Below, piece by piece: positions 15,817-25,846 of a DNA stretch of 64,000 nucleotides (position 1 is its first letter; every line of letters begins with the position of its first letter). The DNA is taken from the NCBI RefSeq assembly GCF_002806975.1, contig NZ_NIHD01000001.1, positions 248,001-312,000 of the forward strand, written 5' to 3'. The position numbers and the translations under genes are program-made. This stretch comes from Marinobacter aromaticivorans (GTDB lineage Bacteria; Pseudomonadota; Gammaproteobacteria; Pseudomonadales; Oleiphilaceae). The notes under the pieces were generated by a model. The model had not been told where the DNA came from. It ran no database searches and was given only the letters and a program-made list of their open reading frames with translations.

Positions 15817-16164
15817 ATGAGTGAGAACGACAGTATCCTGACCCTTGAAGTCACGGACGCAGACGGCAGCACCTTTACCCTTCACGAAGTGTGCGAGCGG
15901 GGTGAATGCCATGCAGAGTTTGTGATCAAACTGGTGAGTTACGGCATTATTGCGCCTGTCGAGCCTGCTGAGGAAGCGCGCCAATGGCTGTTCGATGTGG
16001 CTGCTCTTGCCCGTTTGCACAAGGCCAGGCGATTACAGAGAGATTTGAAAATGAACTTGCCTGGTCTGGCCATGTCTCTGGACCTGCTGGACGAAGTCCA
16101 GGCGATGCGCAAGGAACTGGCGCGCACCAGGCAACAATTGCAGCAACTGATGGAAGGGTACTAA
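15817..16164 (+). CDS. cbpM: Chaperone modulator CbpM
   Basis: CbpM binds the J-domain of CbpA and inhibits its co-chaperone and DNA-binding activities. This protein has 115 residues, slightly longer than E. coli CbpM. The N-terminal half is a MerR-like small domain (TLHEVCERGECHAEFVIKLV) and the C-terminal half a helical region with a coiled-coil end (ELARTRQQLQQLMEG). It lies directly after cbpA with a GGGGAG ribosome binding site, in the usual operon. Confidence 0.9.
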   Translation: MSENDSILTLEVTDADGSTFTLHEVCERGECHAEFVIKLVSYGIIAPVEPAEEARQWLFDVAALARLHKARRLQRDLKMNLPGLAMSLDLLDEVQAMRKELARTRQQLQQLMEGY

Positions 16165-16190
16165 TACTAACGCTCCGGCAAAGCGGGGCG

Positions 16191-16776
16191 TGGCTTCATA
16201 AGGCCCTGTTTTACATTCTGCGACCTCTTGCGAGCTGGTGAAGCTGGTAAACTGGTAAAAAAGTACAGTGGTGGTATGTCGCCGCGCTCTGCACTGGATG
16301 AGCTGCAATGGGTTGGAGTAGTATCCGCTGACGAGGATACCGGCAGCATGACCCACGCCAAATGAGAGAAAACAATGACCTCCAGTAGCCAGCCCGAGTT
16401 CATCTATCGCTGGGAGCCCACCGAGCTTGCAAGCACCATATTGTCTGCTCCCGGTCGAGAAGTGGTGAGCCACTGGATCAGTGCCGTTGCTTTTCTTGAT
16501 GAGAATGAACATCCGGTTCTGCTGGGCACAGACAATCAGAGCGAACCTACCTTCAGCCAACTCGTGCAAGCTGTTAATCCGGAGTTTGCGCCCTCTGTTA
16601 TCCTGAACGAGTTGCTGCGTAAAGGCGTTGTCGAGCAGATAGACGACGGCCATGTTTTGCTCAGGCGAAGCACCTATGTACAGGATGTTCCGGGTTTTGA
16701 GAGTTTCCCCAGGGTGCGACGGCGGAAGCATAGCCCTGGCCGGAGCCCGGGCAGGCGACATAACGATGACACCTGA
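16191..16776 (+). pseudogene. DUF6502 family gene, broken
   Basis: Two parts in different frames resemble one DUF6502 protein. The first, at about 16191-16241, reads LHKALFYILRPLASW then stops; DUF6502 proteins start with a similar LRPL motif. The second is open from 16375 to 16776 (133 codons) and reads REVVSHWISAVAFLDENEHP, then FSQLVQAVNPEFAPSVILNE and LLRRSTYVQ, matching the centre of the family. The segment between contains stops, and the normal C-terminal third is missing. A shorter functional protein starting at the ATG at 16375 cannot be excluded. Family recognition is from memory of conserved positions. Confidence 0.55.
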
Positions 16777-16970
16777 CGCATCGATCACAATGCTCTGTGT
16801 GGTCATCGCTGTTGGTAAAGCCCCCTCCTGATTTTAAACATCCGCAACAAAACCCTACATAAAGAAGCCCCCCTTTGTCGTTTGCTCTGGTACAACTTGC
16901 TATAAGAAGTATCTCAATAACCAAATAACAAATAATCCGGATGCCGGAATAACATGTTGGGGAAGTTCTT

Positions 16971-18911
16971 ATGGCCTCTCATTTTCTGAAAAACCTGATC
17001 GCCAGCCGGCTGTTCCGTCCCGTATTCATTGTTCTGATTATTGCCGGCCTGGCGCAGGTGGTGATCAGCCAGTGGCTGATCTCGGAGCAGGTAGAGCGTT
17101 TGATCACCACGGCAGGCTCAGCCCTTGAAGCAAGCAGTGACCAGCTCAGCGAATCCTTTGAAAATACCCGGGAGGACGTGCGCCTGCGTTTGCAGGCCAT
17201 GCGTGAAGAAAGCGTTGGCGAGTTGGCGGAGGAGCTTACGCGGCAGCAAGGTGATCAGCAGAAGCGGATGGCAAAAAATGTGCGAAGTGCCGTCATGGCA
17301 GAAGCACAGGGGCTGGCCAACGTTCTGGCGGCCGTTGCCGCGCCGCTGATATGGGACAGGGATATTCCCCGGCTGACTGATCTTGTGGAGCTGGCAGACG
17401 CCCGGGAATCGGTGCTCTTTGCCATCTATTTCGATCAGTACGGTGAGCGCATGACCCGCTATGTCGACCGTACCGATGAGCGTGTGGTCACATTGATGAA
17501 GCAGGGCGAAGGCCGCGGGGCGGCAAGCCGGGTACTGGAAGCGGCCAGTCGCGATCCGAATACTGTCATTATCACCGCCGATATAAAACCCAAAGGCTCT
17601 GCCATCGGGCAGTTGAAGCTGGGCTTGTCAATGGAAGGCATCAATCGTGATCTTGCGGAGCTCGAAAAGGAGTTCAACGCTACCCTCACAGCCAGCATAG
17701 AGACCGCCAGACAGACACTTGAGGCTGAAACAGGGCAGGTCAACCAGCGGCTTCAGCAGCAGCTTGCAAATATGGGAAAAGACACACAATCGCGCATTGA
17801 GCAGACAGTCAGCGCGCTGCGGCTGGAGGCATCAGGCCTTGCATCGAGCCTCACGGTTGTGGCGATAAGCTCCATGATAGTTCTTCTGCTTCTGATCGCT
17901 GCTGTGCTGGGAGTCGGTGTGTTGCCCCGGGTTCTGCGGCTGAACTCGGCGATTGAAAGTATTGCCGATGGTGAAGCCGATCTGACTCGCCGGGTAAACC
18001 TGAAGGGTAACGATGAGCTTACGGAGATGGCCCGGGGTGTTAACCGGTTTATTGCCCGCATTCAGGAGCTGGTATCTGATGTCAAAAGCTCTGCGGAATC
18101 TGCCGTTGGAGAGGCGAAGGAGCAGGGAGAAGTCAGCCGGAATGCGGTTGCCGCGGTGAGTAAACAGCAGCAGGAAGTGGCGGACGTATCTGAAACCATG
18201 GGGGCCATGTCCCGCAGTATTACTGGTGTGGCCGAGAACATTCAGGAGGTTGCCGGTGCCGTTCGTGATGTCAGTAATGAAAGCGATGCGACGGCGGCCA
18301 TTTCCCGGGACGTTCTCAAGCGCCTTGACGACGTGGTGTTAAACGTACAAAAGGCGGTGGACGCGGTCAGCGCACTGGACAACCAAAGCACACAAATCAC
18401 CACGGTGTTGTCCGTTATCGGGGGTGTTGCAGAGCAGACCAATCTGTTGGCTCTCAACGCGGCGATTGAAGCCGCCAGGGCCGGTGAATCAGGTCGTGGG
18501 TTTGCGGTAGTGGCAGATGAAGTAAGAACTCTGGCGAGCCGAACCCAGGCCTCCACCACAGAAATCGAAGCCATTATTGAACGGTTACAGCAGGGCAGCA
18601 AACAGGCGGTATCGGTGATTGGTGCGGTGTCGCAACAGATTACGGAATCCTCTGCCGGTTTCCGCCGTGCGGATGAGCACTTTGAGCAGATCAATCAGCT
18701 GCTCAGCCGTTTGCAGGAGCAGGCTCTGAGCATTTCATCGGTAGCGGAGCAGGAGGGGCAACAGGCTGAACGGGTTCGCAGCAGTGTTGAGGATATCGCC
18801 CGTTCCTCTGAGGCAACGGTTGAGGCCATCCGGCGCTCTGACAGTGCCAGCCTGAAAATTGCCGGGTTGCTTGCGGCGCTTCAGGCGAAGGCGGCCCAGT
18901 TCCGTGTGTAA
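16971..18911 (+). CDS. Methyl-accepting chemotaxis protein
   Basis: A transmembrane chemoreceptor of 646 residues. One membrane segment lies at about 14-34 and a second at about 295-320. The periplasmic part between them (about 260 residues) is rich in helix and may be a four-helix or dCache-like sensor; its ligand is not evident. A HAMP domain follows ([19 protein letters not shown]), then the signalling domain with the kinase-contact hairpin [19 protein letters not shown]. There is no C-terminal CheR-docking pentapeptide. GGGGAAG precedes the ATG. The gene stands alone. Confidence 0.93.
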   Translation: MASHFLKNLIASRLFRPVFIVLIIAGLAQVVISQWLISEQVERLITTAGSALEASSDQLSESFENTREDVRLRLQAMREESVGELAEELTRQQGDQQKRMAKNVRSAVMAEAQGLANVLAAVAAPLIWDRDIPRLTDLVELADARESVLFAIYFDQYGERMTRYVDRTDERVVTLMKQGEGRGAASRVLEAASRDPNTVIITADIKPKGSAIGQLKLGLSMEGINRDLAELEKEFNATLTASIETARQTLEAETGQVNQRLQQQLANMGKDTQSRIEQTVSALRLEASGLASSLTVVAISSMIVLLLLIAAVLGVGVLPRVLRLNSAIESIADGEADLTRRVNLKGNDELTEMARGVNRFIARIQELVSDVKSSAESAVGEAKEQGEVSRNAVAAVSKQQQEVADVSETMGAMSRSITGVAENIQEVAGAVRDVSNESDATAAISRDVLKRLDDVVLNVQKAVDAVSALDNQSTQITTVLSVIGGVAEQTNLLALNAAIEAARAGESGRGFAVVADEVRTLASRTQASTTEIEAIIERLQQGSKQAVSVIGAVSQQITESSAGFRRADEHFEQINQLLSRLQEQALSISSVAEQEGQQAERVRSSVEDIARSSEATVEAIRRSDSASLKIAGLLAALQAKAAQFRV

Positions 18912-18944
18912 CGGAACCGGGTAGCCACTGCGGGCGCTGTTTAC

Positions 18945-19910
18945 TCAATTACAGAGCCGTGCCCGGGCCTCCTGGTACTCCTGTTTCAGCCTGGAAACCA
19001 GGGCCTCCACGCTGACAACATCGTTTATCTGGCTCACACCCTGGCCGGCCGACCATACGGTTTTCCAGGCTTTGGCTTCGTCGTCCACCGGTTTGAGTTT
19101 TTCCCCGTAGTTGATCTCGCCGGGCTGGTTCAGCTTGTCCATGGGGAAGCCGGCAGCCTCCAGGCTTTGCCGCATGAAGCTGGCCGGTATGCCGGAAACC
19201 GCCGGGGTGTGAATGATGTCGGCGGACACAGATTCAATGATCATGTTGCGATAGGCGTCTTCTGCCCGGGATTCGGTAGTGTTGATAAAGCGTGTGCCCA
19301 TGTAGGAGAGGTCCGCGCCCAGTGCCTGCGCGGCGAGCAGGTCTTCGCCATGGGACAGGCCTCCGGCCAGTAAAACCGTGCCATCAAACACTTCGCGGAT
19401 TTCATGCACCAGCACAAAGGGGTTGATGGTGCCCGCATGCCCACCAGCGCCGGCGGAAACTGCAATAATGCCGTCCACGCCGGCTTCTGCGGCTTTACGG
19501 GCGTGCTTCTGGTTGGTTACATCGTGGAATACAACGCCGCCGTAACTGTGCACAGCTTCCACAACCTGGCTTGCCGCGCCCAGGGACGTAATGATGATGG
19601 GCACCTGATGTTTTACGCAGAGTTCCAGATCGGCCTGCCAGCGCGGGTTTGAGCGATGCACGATCAGGTTGACGGCATAGGGCGCAATGCTGGCTTGCGG
19701 GTTCTCCTCTTTGAGCGCCCCGAGGTCCCGGTTCATCTGGATCAGCCACTGCTCAAAACCCTCGCTCGTGCGCTGGTTCAGGGCCGGAAAACTGCCCACG
19801 ATGCCTTCCCGGCAGCACGCAAGCGCCAGTTCCGGGCCTGAAATGAGAAACATGGGGGCCGCGATGAGCGGTAGGCTGAGTGAATCTTTTAACAAGTCGG
19901 GAAGTGGCAT
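18945..19910 (-). CDS. Nitronate monooxygenase-like flavoprotein
   Basis: A 321-residue TIM-barrel flavoenzyme of the 2-nitropropane dioxygenase/nitronate monooxygenase family, predicted to bind FMN and oxidise nitronates such as propionate 3-nitronate. Family stretches are LPLIAAPMFLISGPEL, SAGAGGHAG (phosphate/FMN loop with the conserved His) and LAGGLSHGEDLLAAQALGAD followed by YMGTRFINTTES. The length fits class II-like members. Some relatives are enoyl-ACP reductase-like (FabK), so the exact substrate is uncertain. It is convergent with the chemoreceptor gene. Confidence 0.82.
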   Translation of the reverse strand: MPLPDLLKDSLSLPLIAAPMFLISGPELALACCREGIVGSFPALNQRTSEGFEQWLIQMNRDLGALKEENPQASIAPYAVNLIVHRSNPRWQADLELCVKHQVPIIITSLGAASQVVEAVHSYGGVVFHDVTNQKHARKAAEAGVDGIIAVSAGAGGHAGTINPFVLVHEIREVFDGTVLLAGGLSHGEDLLAAQALGADLSYMGTRFINTTESRAEDAYRNMIIESVSADIIHTPAVSGIPASFMRQSLEAAGFPMDKLNQPGEINYGEKLKPVDDEAKAWKTVWSAGQGVSQINDVVSVEALVSRLKQEYQEARARLCN

Positions 19911-20001
19911 GGGGTTTCCTTATTTTGTGCTGGAACTTTTGTAGGATATAACGGATCTTAGCCTGCCTGGACGTCTCTTAAAAACAAAAAAGGAGTCAAA
20001 C

Positions 20002-20736
20002 ATGGGTGAAGCAAAACGCCGCAAGCAAACCGGAGCACCACCGCCCCGTAAAACCGGCTCACAAAAACCACTGATTATCGGCGTGAGTGTGCTGGTTCTG
20101 GCCGCCATTGTTCTGGGTGCTTTTTTTCTTACCGCAACCCCCGCACCAACCTCGGCCGAGCTTCCGGTAGCAGCACCTAACGCCGAAGCTTTTCCCGGGC
20201 AGCTGGATCAGTACGGGGTTTCTGTGGGCTCACAGGATGCGCCGGTGGTTGTGCGTGAGTTTGCCGATTTCCAGTGCCCTGCCTGCGGTCTTTTTGCCGA
20301 GGCCAGCAAGCGTTTGAAGCAGGAGTATGTGGACGCAGGGCAGGTGCGCTTTGTGTATTTCGACCTGCCGTTGAAGCAGCACCAGAATGCGTTTCCCGCC
20401 GCCCAGGCTGCTCGCTGTGCCGGCGATCAGGGCGCCTACTGGGAAATGCATGAGCGTTTATACGATTCGCAAACGGAATGGAGCGATTCCAACGATCCCG
20501 TCGCCACTTTCACACGTTACGGCAAGGATCTGGATCTGGACGAACGTCGTTTCCGCCGCTGCATGACCACCGAACTGCACCGGGAAGCTGTTGAAGACAG
20601 CCGCCGCGTTGCCATGCAACTGCAGGTAACCAGCACACCAACGGTGCTGGTGGACAACATTCGCCTCACCCGCCCCGGCTGGGGCCAGCTTTCTGCAGTT
20701 GTGGAGCGGGAGCTTGCACGCACCGGCAAGCCCTGA
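20002..20736 (+). CDS. Membrane-anchored DsbA-like thioredoxin-fold protein
   Basis: A 244-residue protein with a short cytoplasmic basic tail (MGEAKRRKQ), one membrane helix at about 24-44, and a periplasmic DsbA/BdbD-type domain. The redox motif is C-P-A-C in FADFQCPACGLF. The cis-Pro loop reads VTSTPTVLVDN. Family members catalyse disulfide formation or isomerisation in exported proteins. AAAAAGGAGTC precedes the ATG. A transcript with trhO 110 bases downstream is possible but not shown. Confidence 0.87.
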   Translation: MGEAKRRKQTGAPPPRKTGSQKPLIIGVSVLVLAAIVLGAFFLTATPAPTSAELPVAAPNAEAFPGQLDQYGVSVGSQDAPVVVREFADFQCPACGLFAEASKRLKQEYVDAGQVRFVYFDLPLKQHQNAFPAAQAARCAGDQGAYWEMHERLYDSQTEWSDSNDPVATFTRYGKDLDLDERRFRRCMTTELHREAVEDSRRVAMQLQVTSTPTVLVDNIRLTRPGWGQLSAVVERELARTGKP

Positions 20737-20846
20737 CTTGAACCCTGGCCAGAGTGGGTTAAAATTCGCGCCCTCTCTGGCCTGAACCTGCCAGAACCAT
20801 AAACCCATGCTCCGGATTTACGATCCGGCCCGCAGGAGACATAACC

Positions 20847-21860
20847 ATGAGCAACAACATTGTTGTTTGCGCACTCTATAAGTTCGCAGTACTGAATGAT
20901 TTCAAAGCCCTTCGCCAGCCCCTTCTGGAAACAATGCTCGATAATGGCGTCCACGGCACGCTGTTGCTGGCCTGTGAAGGCATTAACGGCACCATCGCCG
21001 GAAGCCGCCGCGGTATAGACGCGGTTCAGGCCTGGCTTGCGCGTGACGAGCGCTTCAACGGTATTGATTACAAGGAATCCTTCGTTGATATCCAGCCGTT
21101 CAAACGTACCAAGGTGAAGCTCAAGAAAGAAATTGTCACCTTGGGTGTTGATGGCATTGATCCCAGGCGCATTGTGGGTACATATGTAGAGCCTGAACAG
21201 TGGAATGATCTTATTTCAGACCCCGAGGTTCTGCTGGTGGATACCCGCAATCAGTACGAGGTGGAAATCGGTACCTTTGAAAATGCGGTCAATCCGTCCA
21301 CGGACACGTTCCGGGAGTTTCCGGATTACGTAAAGCACAACCTCGACCCGGCAAAACATAAAAAAATTGCCATGTTCTGCACTGGTGGTATTCGCTGCGA
21401 AAAATCCACGGCGTACCTGAAAGAGCAAGGGTTTGAGGAGGTTTACCATCTCAAGGGAGGCATTCTGAAATACCTGGAAGAGGTGCCGGAAGAGCAGAGT
21501 CTCTGGAAAGGTGAATGTTTTGTATTTGACGACAGGGTTACAGTTAATCATCGTTTGGAGCGGGGAGCCTACGATCAGTGCCATGCCTGTCGTCGCCCCA
21601 TTACCGAGGCTGAGAAACAGCGCCCGGAATATCAGCAGGGTATAAGCTGCCACCGCTGTATAGACTCGTTAAGTGAGGAACAGAAAGCGCGTTTTGCGGA
21701 GCGCGAGCGTCAGATCCGTTTGGCTGAGGCCCGGGGCGAAAGCCACGTTGGGGGTGAAGCCGCCCGTATTATCGCCGAACGCAAAGCACGCAAAAAATCA
21801 GAGCGTGAACGCCATGCCCGCAGGAGCATGGAAGGTGAGAGTCGCAGCCCGGTAACCTGA
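20847..21860 (+). CDS. trhO: tRNA uridine(34) hydroxylase TrhO (YceA), rhodanese family
   Basis: TrhO hydroxylates U34 of certain tRNAs to 5-hydroxyuridine using molecular oxygen. The protein (337 residues) has the N-terminal acylphosphatase-like domain ([14 protein letters not shown]), a central rhodanese domain with the active Cys in [12 protein letters not shown], and a C-terminal Cys-rich segment ([21 protein letters not shown]). All three agree with the bacterial YceA family. The extreme C-terminus is basic ([15 protein letters not shown]). GGAGACATAACC precedes the ATG. Confidence 0.93.
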   Translation: MSNNIVVCALYKFAVLNDFKALRQPLLETMLDNGVHGTLLLACEGINGTIAGSRRGIDAVQAWLARDERFNGIDYKESFVDIQPFKRTKVKLKKEIVTLGVDGIDPRRIVGTYVEPEQWNDLISDPEVLLVDTRNQYEVEIGTFENAVNPSTDTFREFPDYVKHNLDPAKHKKIAMFCTGGIRCEKSTAYLKEQGFEEVYHLKGGILKYLEEVPEEQSLWKGECFVFDDRVTVNHRLERGAYDQCHACRRPITEAEKQRPEYQQGISCHRCIDSLSEEQKARFAERERQIRLAEARGESHVGGEAARIIAERKARKKSERERHARRSMEGESRSPVT

Positions 21861-21894
21861 ACATTGTGCCTGAACCTGTAACCAAGGAGCTTTC

Positions 21895-22644
21895 ATGAGT
21901 TTCAAGAAAACCGTTGCGATTATTTCCATTGCAGTTGCGCCACTGGCGCACGGCCAGGACGCCAAAAACTGGGAGGGCGAGGCGGAACTGGGTGTGCTCA
22001 TAACATCCGGAAACACCGAGGAAACCAATGTCAATGGCAGCCTTGGCGTGGTTCATGAAGTGGTGGACTGGCGCAACATTCTGGATTTGAGCTCAACCTA
22101 CTCCGAAGGCGAGGACGACACCACAGGCCAGGATCAGACGACGGCGGAGAAGTACAAAGCAGCGCTTGAAACCAACTACAAATTTGATGAAAGCCAATAC
22201 TGGTTTTTACGCGGCACCTACGAGAAGGATCGTTTTTCCGGCTATGACTTTGAATCCACTGCCACCACCGGTTACGGTAACCGGGTGTGGCAGCGTGACA
22301 AGCGCTCATTCCTTGATTTGTCGGCGGGTGCCGGTTACCGCTACAACAAGCTGGAGGAGCTGAATGACAAAGGCGAGGATGTTGAGAAAGAGGCCATCGC
22401 ACGGCTGGCCGCCCAGTTCAATTACGCGCTTTCTGAAAATGCCCTGTTTCGCCAGAAACTGAGTACAGAAATCGGCCTCGATGAAAACAACGTGATCAGC
22501 CAGTCAGAGACTGCGATCAAGACCAATCTTGTAGGCAATCTCTCCATGAAAGCCGCCTATCGGGTAAAACACGTCTCGGACGCGCCGGCTGGCGCAGACT
22601 CCACGGATACCGAAACCGCCATCACTCTGCTCTACGGTTTCTGA
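21895..22644 (+). CDS. DUF481 family outer-membrane protein
   Basis: A 249-residue exported beta-barrel protein of the YdiY/DUF481 family. The signal peptide is MSFKKTVAIISIAVAPLAHG. The mature part begins with the family signature WEGEAELGVLITSGNTEETN, and alternating aromatic strands follow to a terminal aromatic residue (TLLYGF), the usual C-terminal signal for outer-membrane insertion. Its function is not known; salt- or stress-induced expression is reported for relatives. It starts 34 bases after trhO with AAGGAG before the ATG. Confidence 0.88.
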   Translation: MSFKKTVAIISIAVAPLAHGQDAKNWEGEAELGVLITSGNTEETNVNGSLGVVHEVVDWRNILDLSSTYSEGEDDTTGQDQTTAEKYKAALETNYKFDESQYWFLRGTYEKDRFSGYDFESTATTGYGNRVWQRDKRSFLDLSAGAGYRYNKLEELNDKGEDVEKEAIARLAAQFNYALSENALFRQKLSTEIGLDENNVISQSETAIKTNLVGNLSMKAAYRVKHVSDAPAGADSTDTETAITLLYGF

Positions 22645-22664
22645 GCCGGCCCCGGCCCGGGTGG

Positions 22665-23612
22665 TCAGACCTTGTTCCTGAGCCCCAGTTCGTCAGGATA
22701 GGGGCTCAGGTAGTGTTGCAGGTTCAGGTAATCCACCGGTTCTCTGCGCTGGGCCATTCTCAATAAAGTCATGGGTACAATCAGCGGTACCTCGCCGCGG
22801 CCATAGGCTTCGATCTGTTCCACCAGAACCTTGCGATCCTCGCTTCCCATGGCATCCCGCAGGTAGCCCATCAGGTGCTGCAGCACATTCATGTGTGAGC
22901 CACGGCTTACTTTCTTTGTCATGGCCTCCATGAAACCCTGAATGTAGCGGTTGGCAATGGTTTCCAGAGCGTCTGATTTCAGGTCGCTCAGCATGGGGCC
23001 GAGCTGCCGGTAGATTTTCTCCGAGTGTGCCAGCAACTGGAATTTATGCCGCGTGTGAAACTCGATCAGTGCTTTTGCGCACAGGTTCTTGCCGGCAACA
23101 TTCTGCATCCAGTCATCATAGGCAAACACCCGCTCAATGAAGTTCTCCCTGAGCGTGTCGTCGTTCAGCCGGCCCTCTTCTTCAACCGGCATCAGCGGGT
23201 AGGCGCGCATCAGCGCCTCGGCAAACATGCCCTGGCCGTCGCGGCGTATAACCTGCCCTTCAGGATTGTGGACCTTGATGCGCTCCATGCCGCAACTGGG
23301 GGATTTGGCCATTAAAATGTAGCCACGCAACTCGCTCAGGTTCGGAAGTATGCGGTCGATGAATTCCTGCATGGCCCGGGTATGGTCGGCAGAGCCTTTG
23401 GTTTCGGTAAGGCGCATGCCATCGGGGTGTTCCCGCAAATGAATAGCCGGGCGCGGCACACCCAGGCCAGCTTCCAGTTCCGGGCAGATGGCGCGAAACT
23501 CAAAGTGCCGGGACAACACCTGGGTGCAATAACGGGAATGTTTGTGACCACCGTCATGACGAACTTCCTTGCCCAGCAGGCAGGTGCTGATCCCCACGGG
23601 AATACCGCTCAT
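22665..23612 (-). CDS. DUF523 and DUF1722 domain protein (YbgA-like)
   Basis: A 315-residue protein with an N-terminal DUF523 domain (ISTCLLGKEVRHDGGHK; SPSCGMERIKVHN) and a C-terminal DUF1722 domain (HTRHKFQLLAHS, NVLQHLMGYL). The fused architecture is common in gammaproteobacteria. The conserved Cys residues in DUF523 suggest metal or Fe-S binding. No reaction is firmly assigned; a link to photolyase genes is seen in other genomes but not here. Its ATG overlaps the stop of the preceding gene (ATGA), making it the third gene of the operon. Confidence 0.9.
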   Translation of the reverse strand: MSGIPVGISTCLLGKEVRHDGGHKHSRYCTQVLSRHFEFRAICPELEAGLGVPRPAIHLREHPDGMRLTETKGSADHTRAMQEFIDRILPNLSELRGYILMAKSPSCGMERIKVHNPEGQVIRRDGQGMFAEALMRAYPLMPVEEEGRLNDDTLRENFIERVFAYDDWMQNVAGKNLCAKALIEFHTRHKFQLLAHSEKIYRQLGPMLSDLKSDALETIANRYIQGFMEAMTKKVSRGSHMNVLQHLMGYLRDAMGSEDRKVLVEQIEAYGRGEVPLIVPMTLLRMAQRREPVDYLNLQHYLSPYPDELGLRNKV

Positions 23613-25846
23613 GTCTTTCTCCGGTTTTTTAGCTTTTTATGTCTGAGTGCCAGGGTAGTAGCGTAAATCTCGTGAACATCACTGGCAAACTGCTCCACTG
23701 AAAAATCTTTGGCGAAGGCCAGGGCCTGGCTTGCGAGCCTGCTTCGCAGTTCGTCATCTTCCAGCAGTTGTTGCACCTGCGTGCACCACTGATCCTGCCT
23801 TTCCGGCGTTTTGAAACCGTTAAAGCCCTGGCGAATAACATCATCAATGCCACTTGAACGCACTGCGACCACCGGCAGGCCCGCTGCCATGGCTTCCAGA
23901 ATTACCATGCCCTGGGTTTCAGATTTGGAGGCGAAGAGAAAGACGTCGCCCAGCCGATACCACACAGCCATATCGTCCGGCGGTATGGCTCCCACAAGCG
24001 TGGCATGGTCCTCCAGCCCGAGTTCCCGGATCCGGTTTTGCAGGCGGTCTCTCTGGTGGCCGTCGCCGATCATCAGGAAGCGGAAGGGTTTGCTGGATTG
24101 CTGTCGTAACCTGTTGATCGCTTCCAGCATGAAATCGATATTTTTCTCGTTCGAGAGCCGCGATACGCTGATGAAAATTGTCTCATTGCCCAGTTTCAAA
24201 GACGTTCGCAGCTTTGAAATTTCTTCCTCCGTCACCGCTTGAAATCGTTGGTACTCGATGCCTGTGGGCTGCACAAAGGTGGGCGTTTTCACGCCGATCA
24301 TACGAAGGTACTCCTCCGTTGAGTAGGTAGGCACGATAACGCCGTCGCACTTGTTGGCAAAGCGTCTGATCAACGCATGGGAGATAAGATTGCGAAAGAT
24401 CAGCCCCGGCAGGGGCACGAAATGGGCGTAGTGTTCCAGCCTGGTGTGGTAGGTGTAGATGGCGGGCACTTTGAGCCGGCGCGCCATGAACAGCCCCAGG
24501 GAGCCCAGCCAGATCGGATGGTGCAGGTGAATAATATCCGGATGAAAGGCCCGCACCCGTTTGCGGATCCGGCGAAGAAAGATGTTGGCCAAACGGAACT
24601 CGCGCTTCTCGCCCATGGAGAGCAGGGAAGGCACCCGGACCACATGATCTTCAATCTGGGGCTGGTCCTTGTAACGCGGGGCCACTATCAGGAGTTTGTG
24701 CCCCAGGTGTTCCAGGCCACGCCTGAGCCTGGCAATGGAGATGGGAACACCCCCTATGAATGGCAGGTAGTTGTTGGTGAACATGGCCACGCGAAGTGGT
24801 TTCTCCAGCCATGGCGTCGGGTCCAGATCGTAATCCGGGTAATAATCTTTACCGACAAAAATAATGGTATACAGTTTGATGGCTATGGCTGCAAACACTG
24901 CCACGATCAGAATAAAGTTGATGTAACCCGTGTAAAAAAGGGAGTAAACGAAAAACCAGAGGCTTTCGAGGCGTTTGAAAATCGGGTGCTGACCTACTTC
25001 CAGGCGCTGGAGCGTGTGACTGACCTCGCCCTCCGGGCTTACGCTAACCTTTACGTAGTGGTAAAAGCTGGTGTCGTTGTTGAGTATCAGCCCGCCCGCA
25101 CCGCCTGTGGTTATGAATACGGTATTACCCAGCTGCTTTTCTGCATACAGTGAGAGGTTGGCAGAGAACACCCTGTCAATGTCGTGTTTTTCTATGGCCC
25201 GGAGCAGAGCATTCCGGAACTCCGGCGGCGCAAGATAATGTTCCGGCCGGTTGAACAGGGTCTCTTCTCCGGTTTTCAGGGGTGGGTGCCCGATGAACAG
25301 GATCCGGGCTTTCGATGTGTCCTGGCTGAGTAAATCATCCAGCCAGCGAATCTGCCACTGCCAGGGCGTTTTGCCTGTGCTGTCCAGAAAGATCAGTCGG
25401 CTGCTGCCGGCCTGAATGCTGTAAAAATGTGGCCCGAAGTGATCGTAGAAACGAAAGCTGCCGAAATCCTCGTACTCGTGATCACCGAACGTAAGCAGGT
25501 AGGGTATGTCCAGATTGCTCAGAGTACCGTAAATGGCGCGGTATTTGTCTTCGCCGCCACCGCTTACGGCGTTGCCCGCTGAAACCAGAAATTTCATACC
25601 CGAGGCGTTCAGCTCGGGAATAATGCGATCTTCAAAAATGCCGACAGAGTTGTTTATGTTGCCAACCACAGCAAAGCTGAAGTGATCGGTCGCCGATATG
25701 TTGCGGTGAATCCTCTCAACCTGCTCCGTATGTACCCCGGCAAAGTCTTTCATGAAAAAGTTCAGATAGGCTTTATAACCGATCAGCAGTATCACGATCA
25801 GCAGGCTGAGATAGAACAGCAGCTTTAAAGGGTTTCGGAGAATCAT
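23609..25846 (-). CDS. Fusion of a degenerate metallophosphatase-like domain with a family 4 glycosyltransferase
   Basis: A 745-residue membrane protein. A membrane segment lies at about 5-27. Residues about 35-280 have the layout of a calcineurin-like phosphoesterase, but the metal motifs are altered: AVVGNINN instead of D-x-H, SAGNAVSGGG instead of GD, FGDHEYED for the GNH block, an intact FIGHPPLK, and FSANLSLY for the final G-x-H. One or two membrane helices follow near 300-330. From about 347 a GT4 glycosyltransferase begins (FTNNYLPFIGGVPISIARL) and ends with the donor-binding region FLFASKSETQGMVILEAMAAG. The start at 25846 is fixed by an ATGA overlap with the upstream gene and AAGGAACCCC before it. 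It probably glycosylates a lipid at the inner membrane. Confidence 0.85.
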   Translation of the reverse strand: MILRNPLKLLFYLSLLIVILLIGYKAYLNFFMKDFAGVHTEQVERIHRNISATDHFSFAVVGNINNSVGIFEDRIIPELNASGMKFLVSAGNAVSGGGEDKYRAIYGTLSNLDIPYLLTFGDHEYEDFGSFRFYDHFGPHFYSIQAGSSRLIFLDSTGKTPWQWQIRWLDDLLSQDTSKARILFIGHPPLKTGEETLFNRPEHYLAPPEFRNALLRAIEKHDIDRVFSANLSLYAEKQLGNTVFITTGGAGGLILNNDTSFYHYVKVSVSPEGEVSHTLQRLEVGQHPIFKRLESLWFFVYSLFYTGYINFILIVAVFAAIAIKLYTIIFVGKDYYPDYDLDPTPWLEKPLRVAMFTNNYLPFIGGVPISIARLRRGLEHLGHKLLIVAPRYKDQPQIEDHVVRVPSLLSMGEKREFRLANIFLRRIRKRVRAFHPDIIHLHHPIWLGSLGLFMARRLKVPAIYTYHTRLEHYAHFVPLPGLIFRNLISHALIRRFANKCDGVIVPTYSTEEYLRMIGVKTPTFVQPTGIEYQRFQAVTEEEISKLRTSLKLGNETIFISVSRLSNEKNIDFMLEAINRLRQQSSKPFRFLMIGDGHQRDRLQNRIRELGLEDHATLVGAIPPDDMAVWYRLGDVFLFASKSETQGMVILEAMAAGLPVVAVRSSGIDDVIRQGFNGFKTPERQDQWCTQVQQLLEDDELRSRLASQALAFAKDFSVEQFASDVHEIYATTLALRHKKLKNRRKT

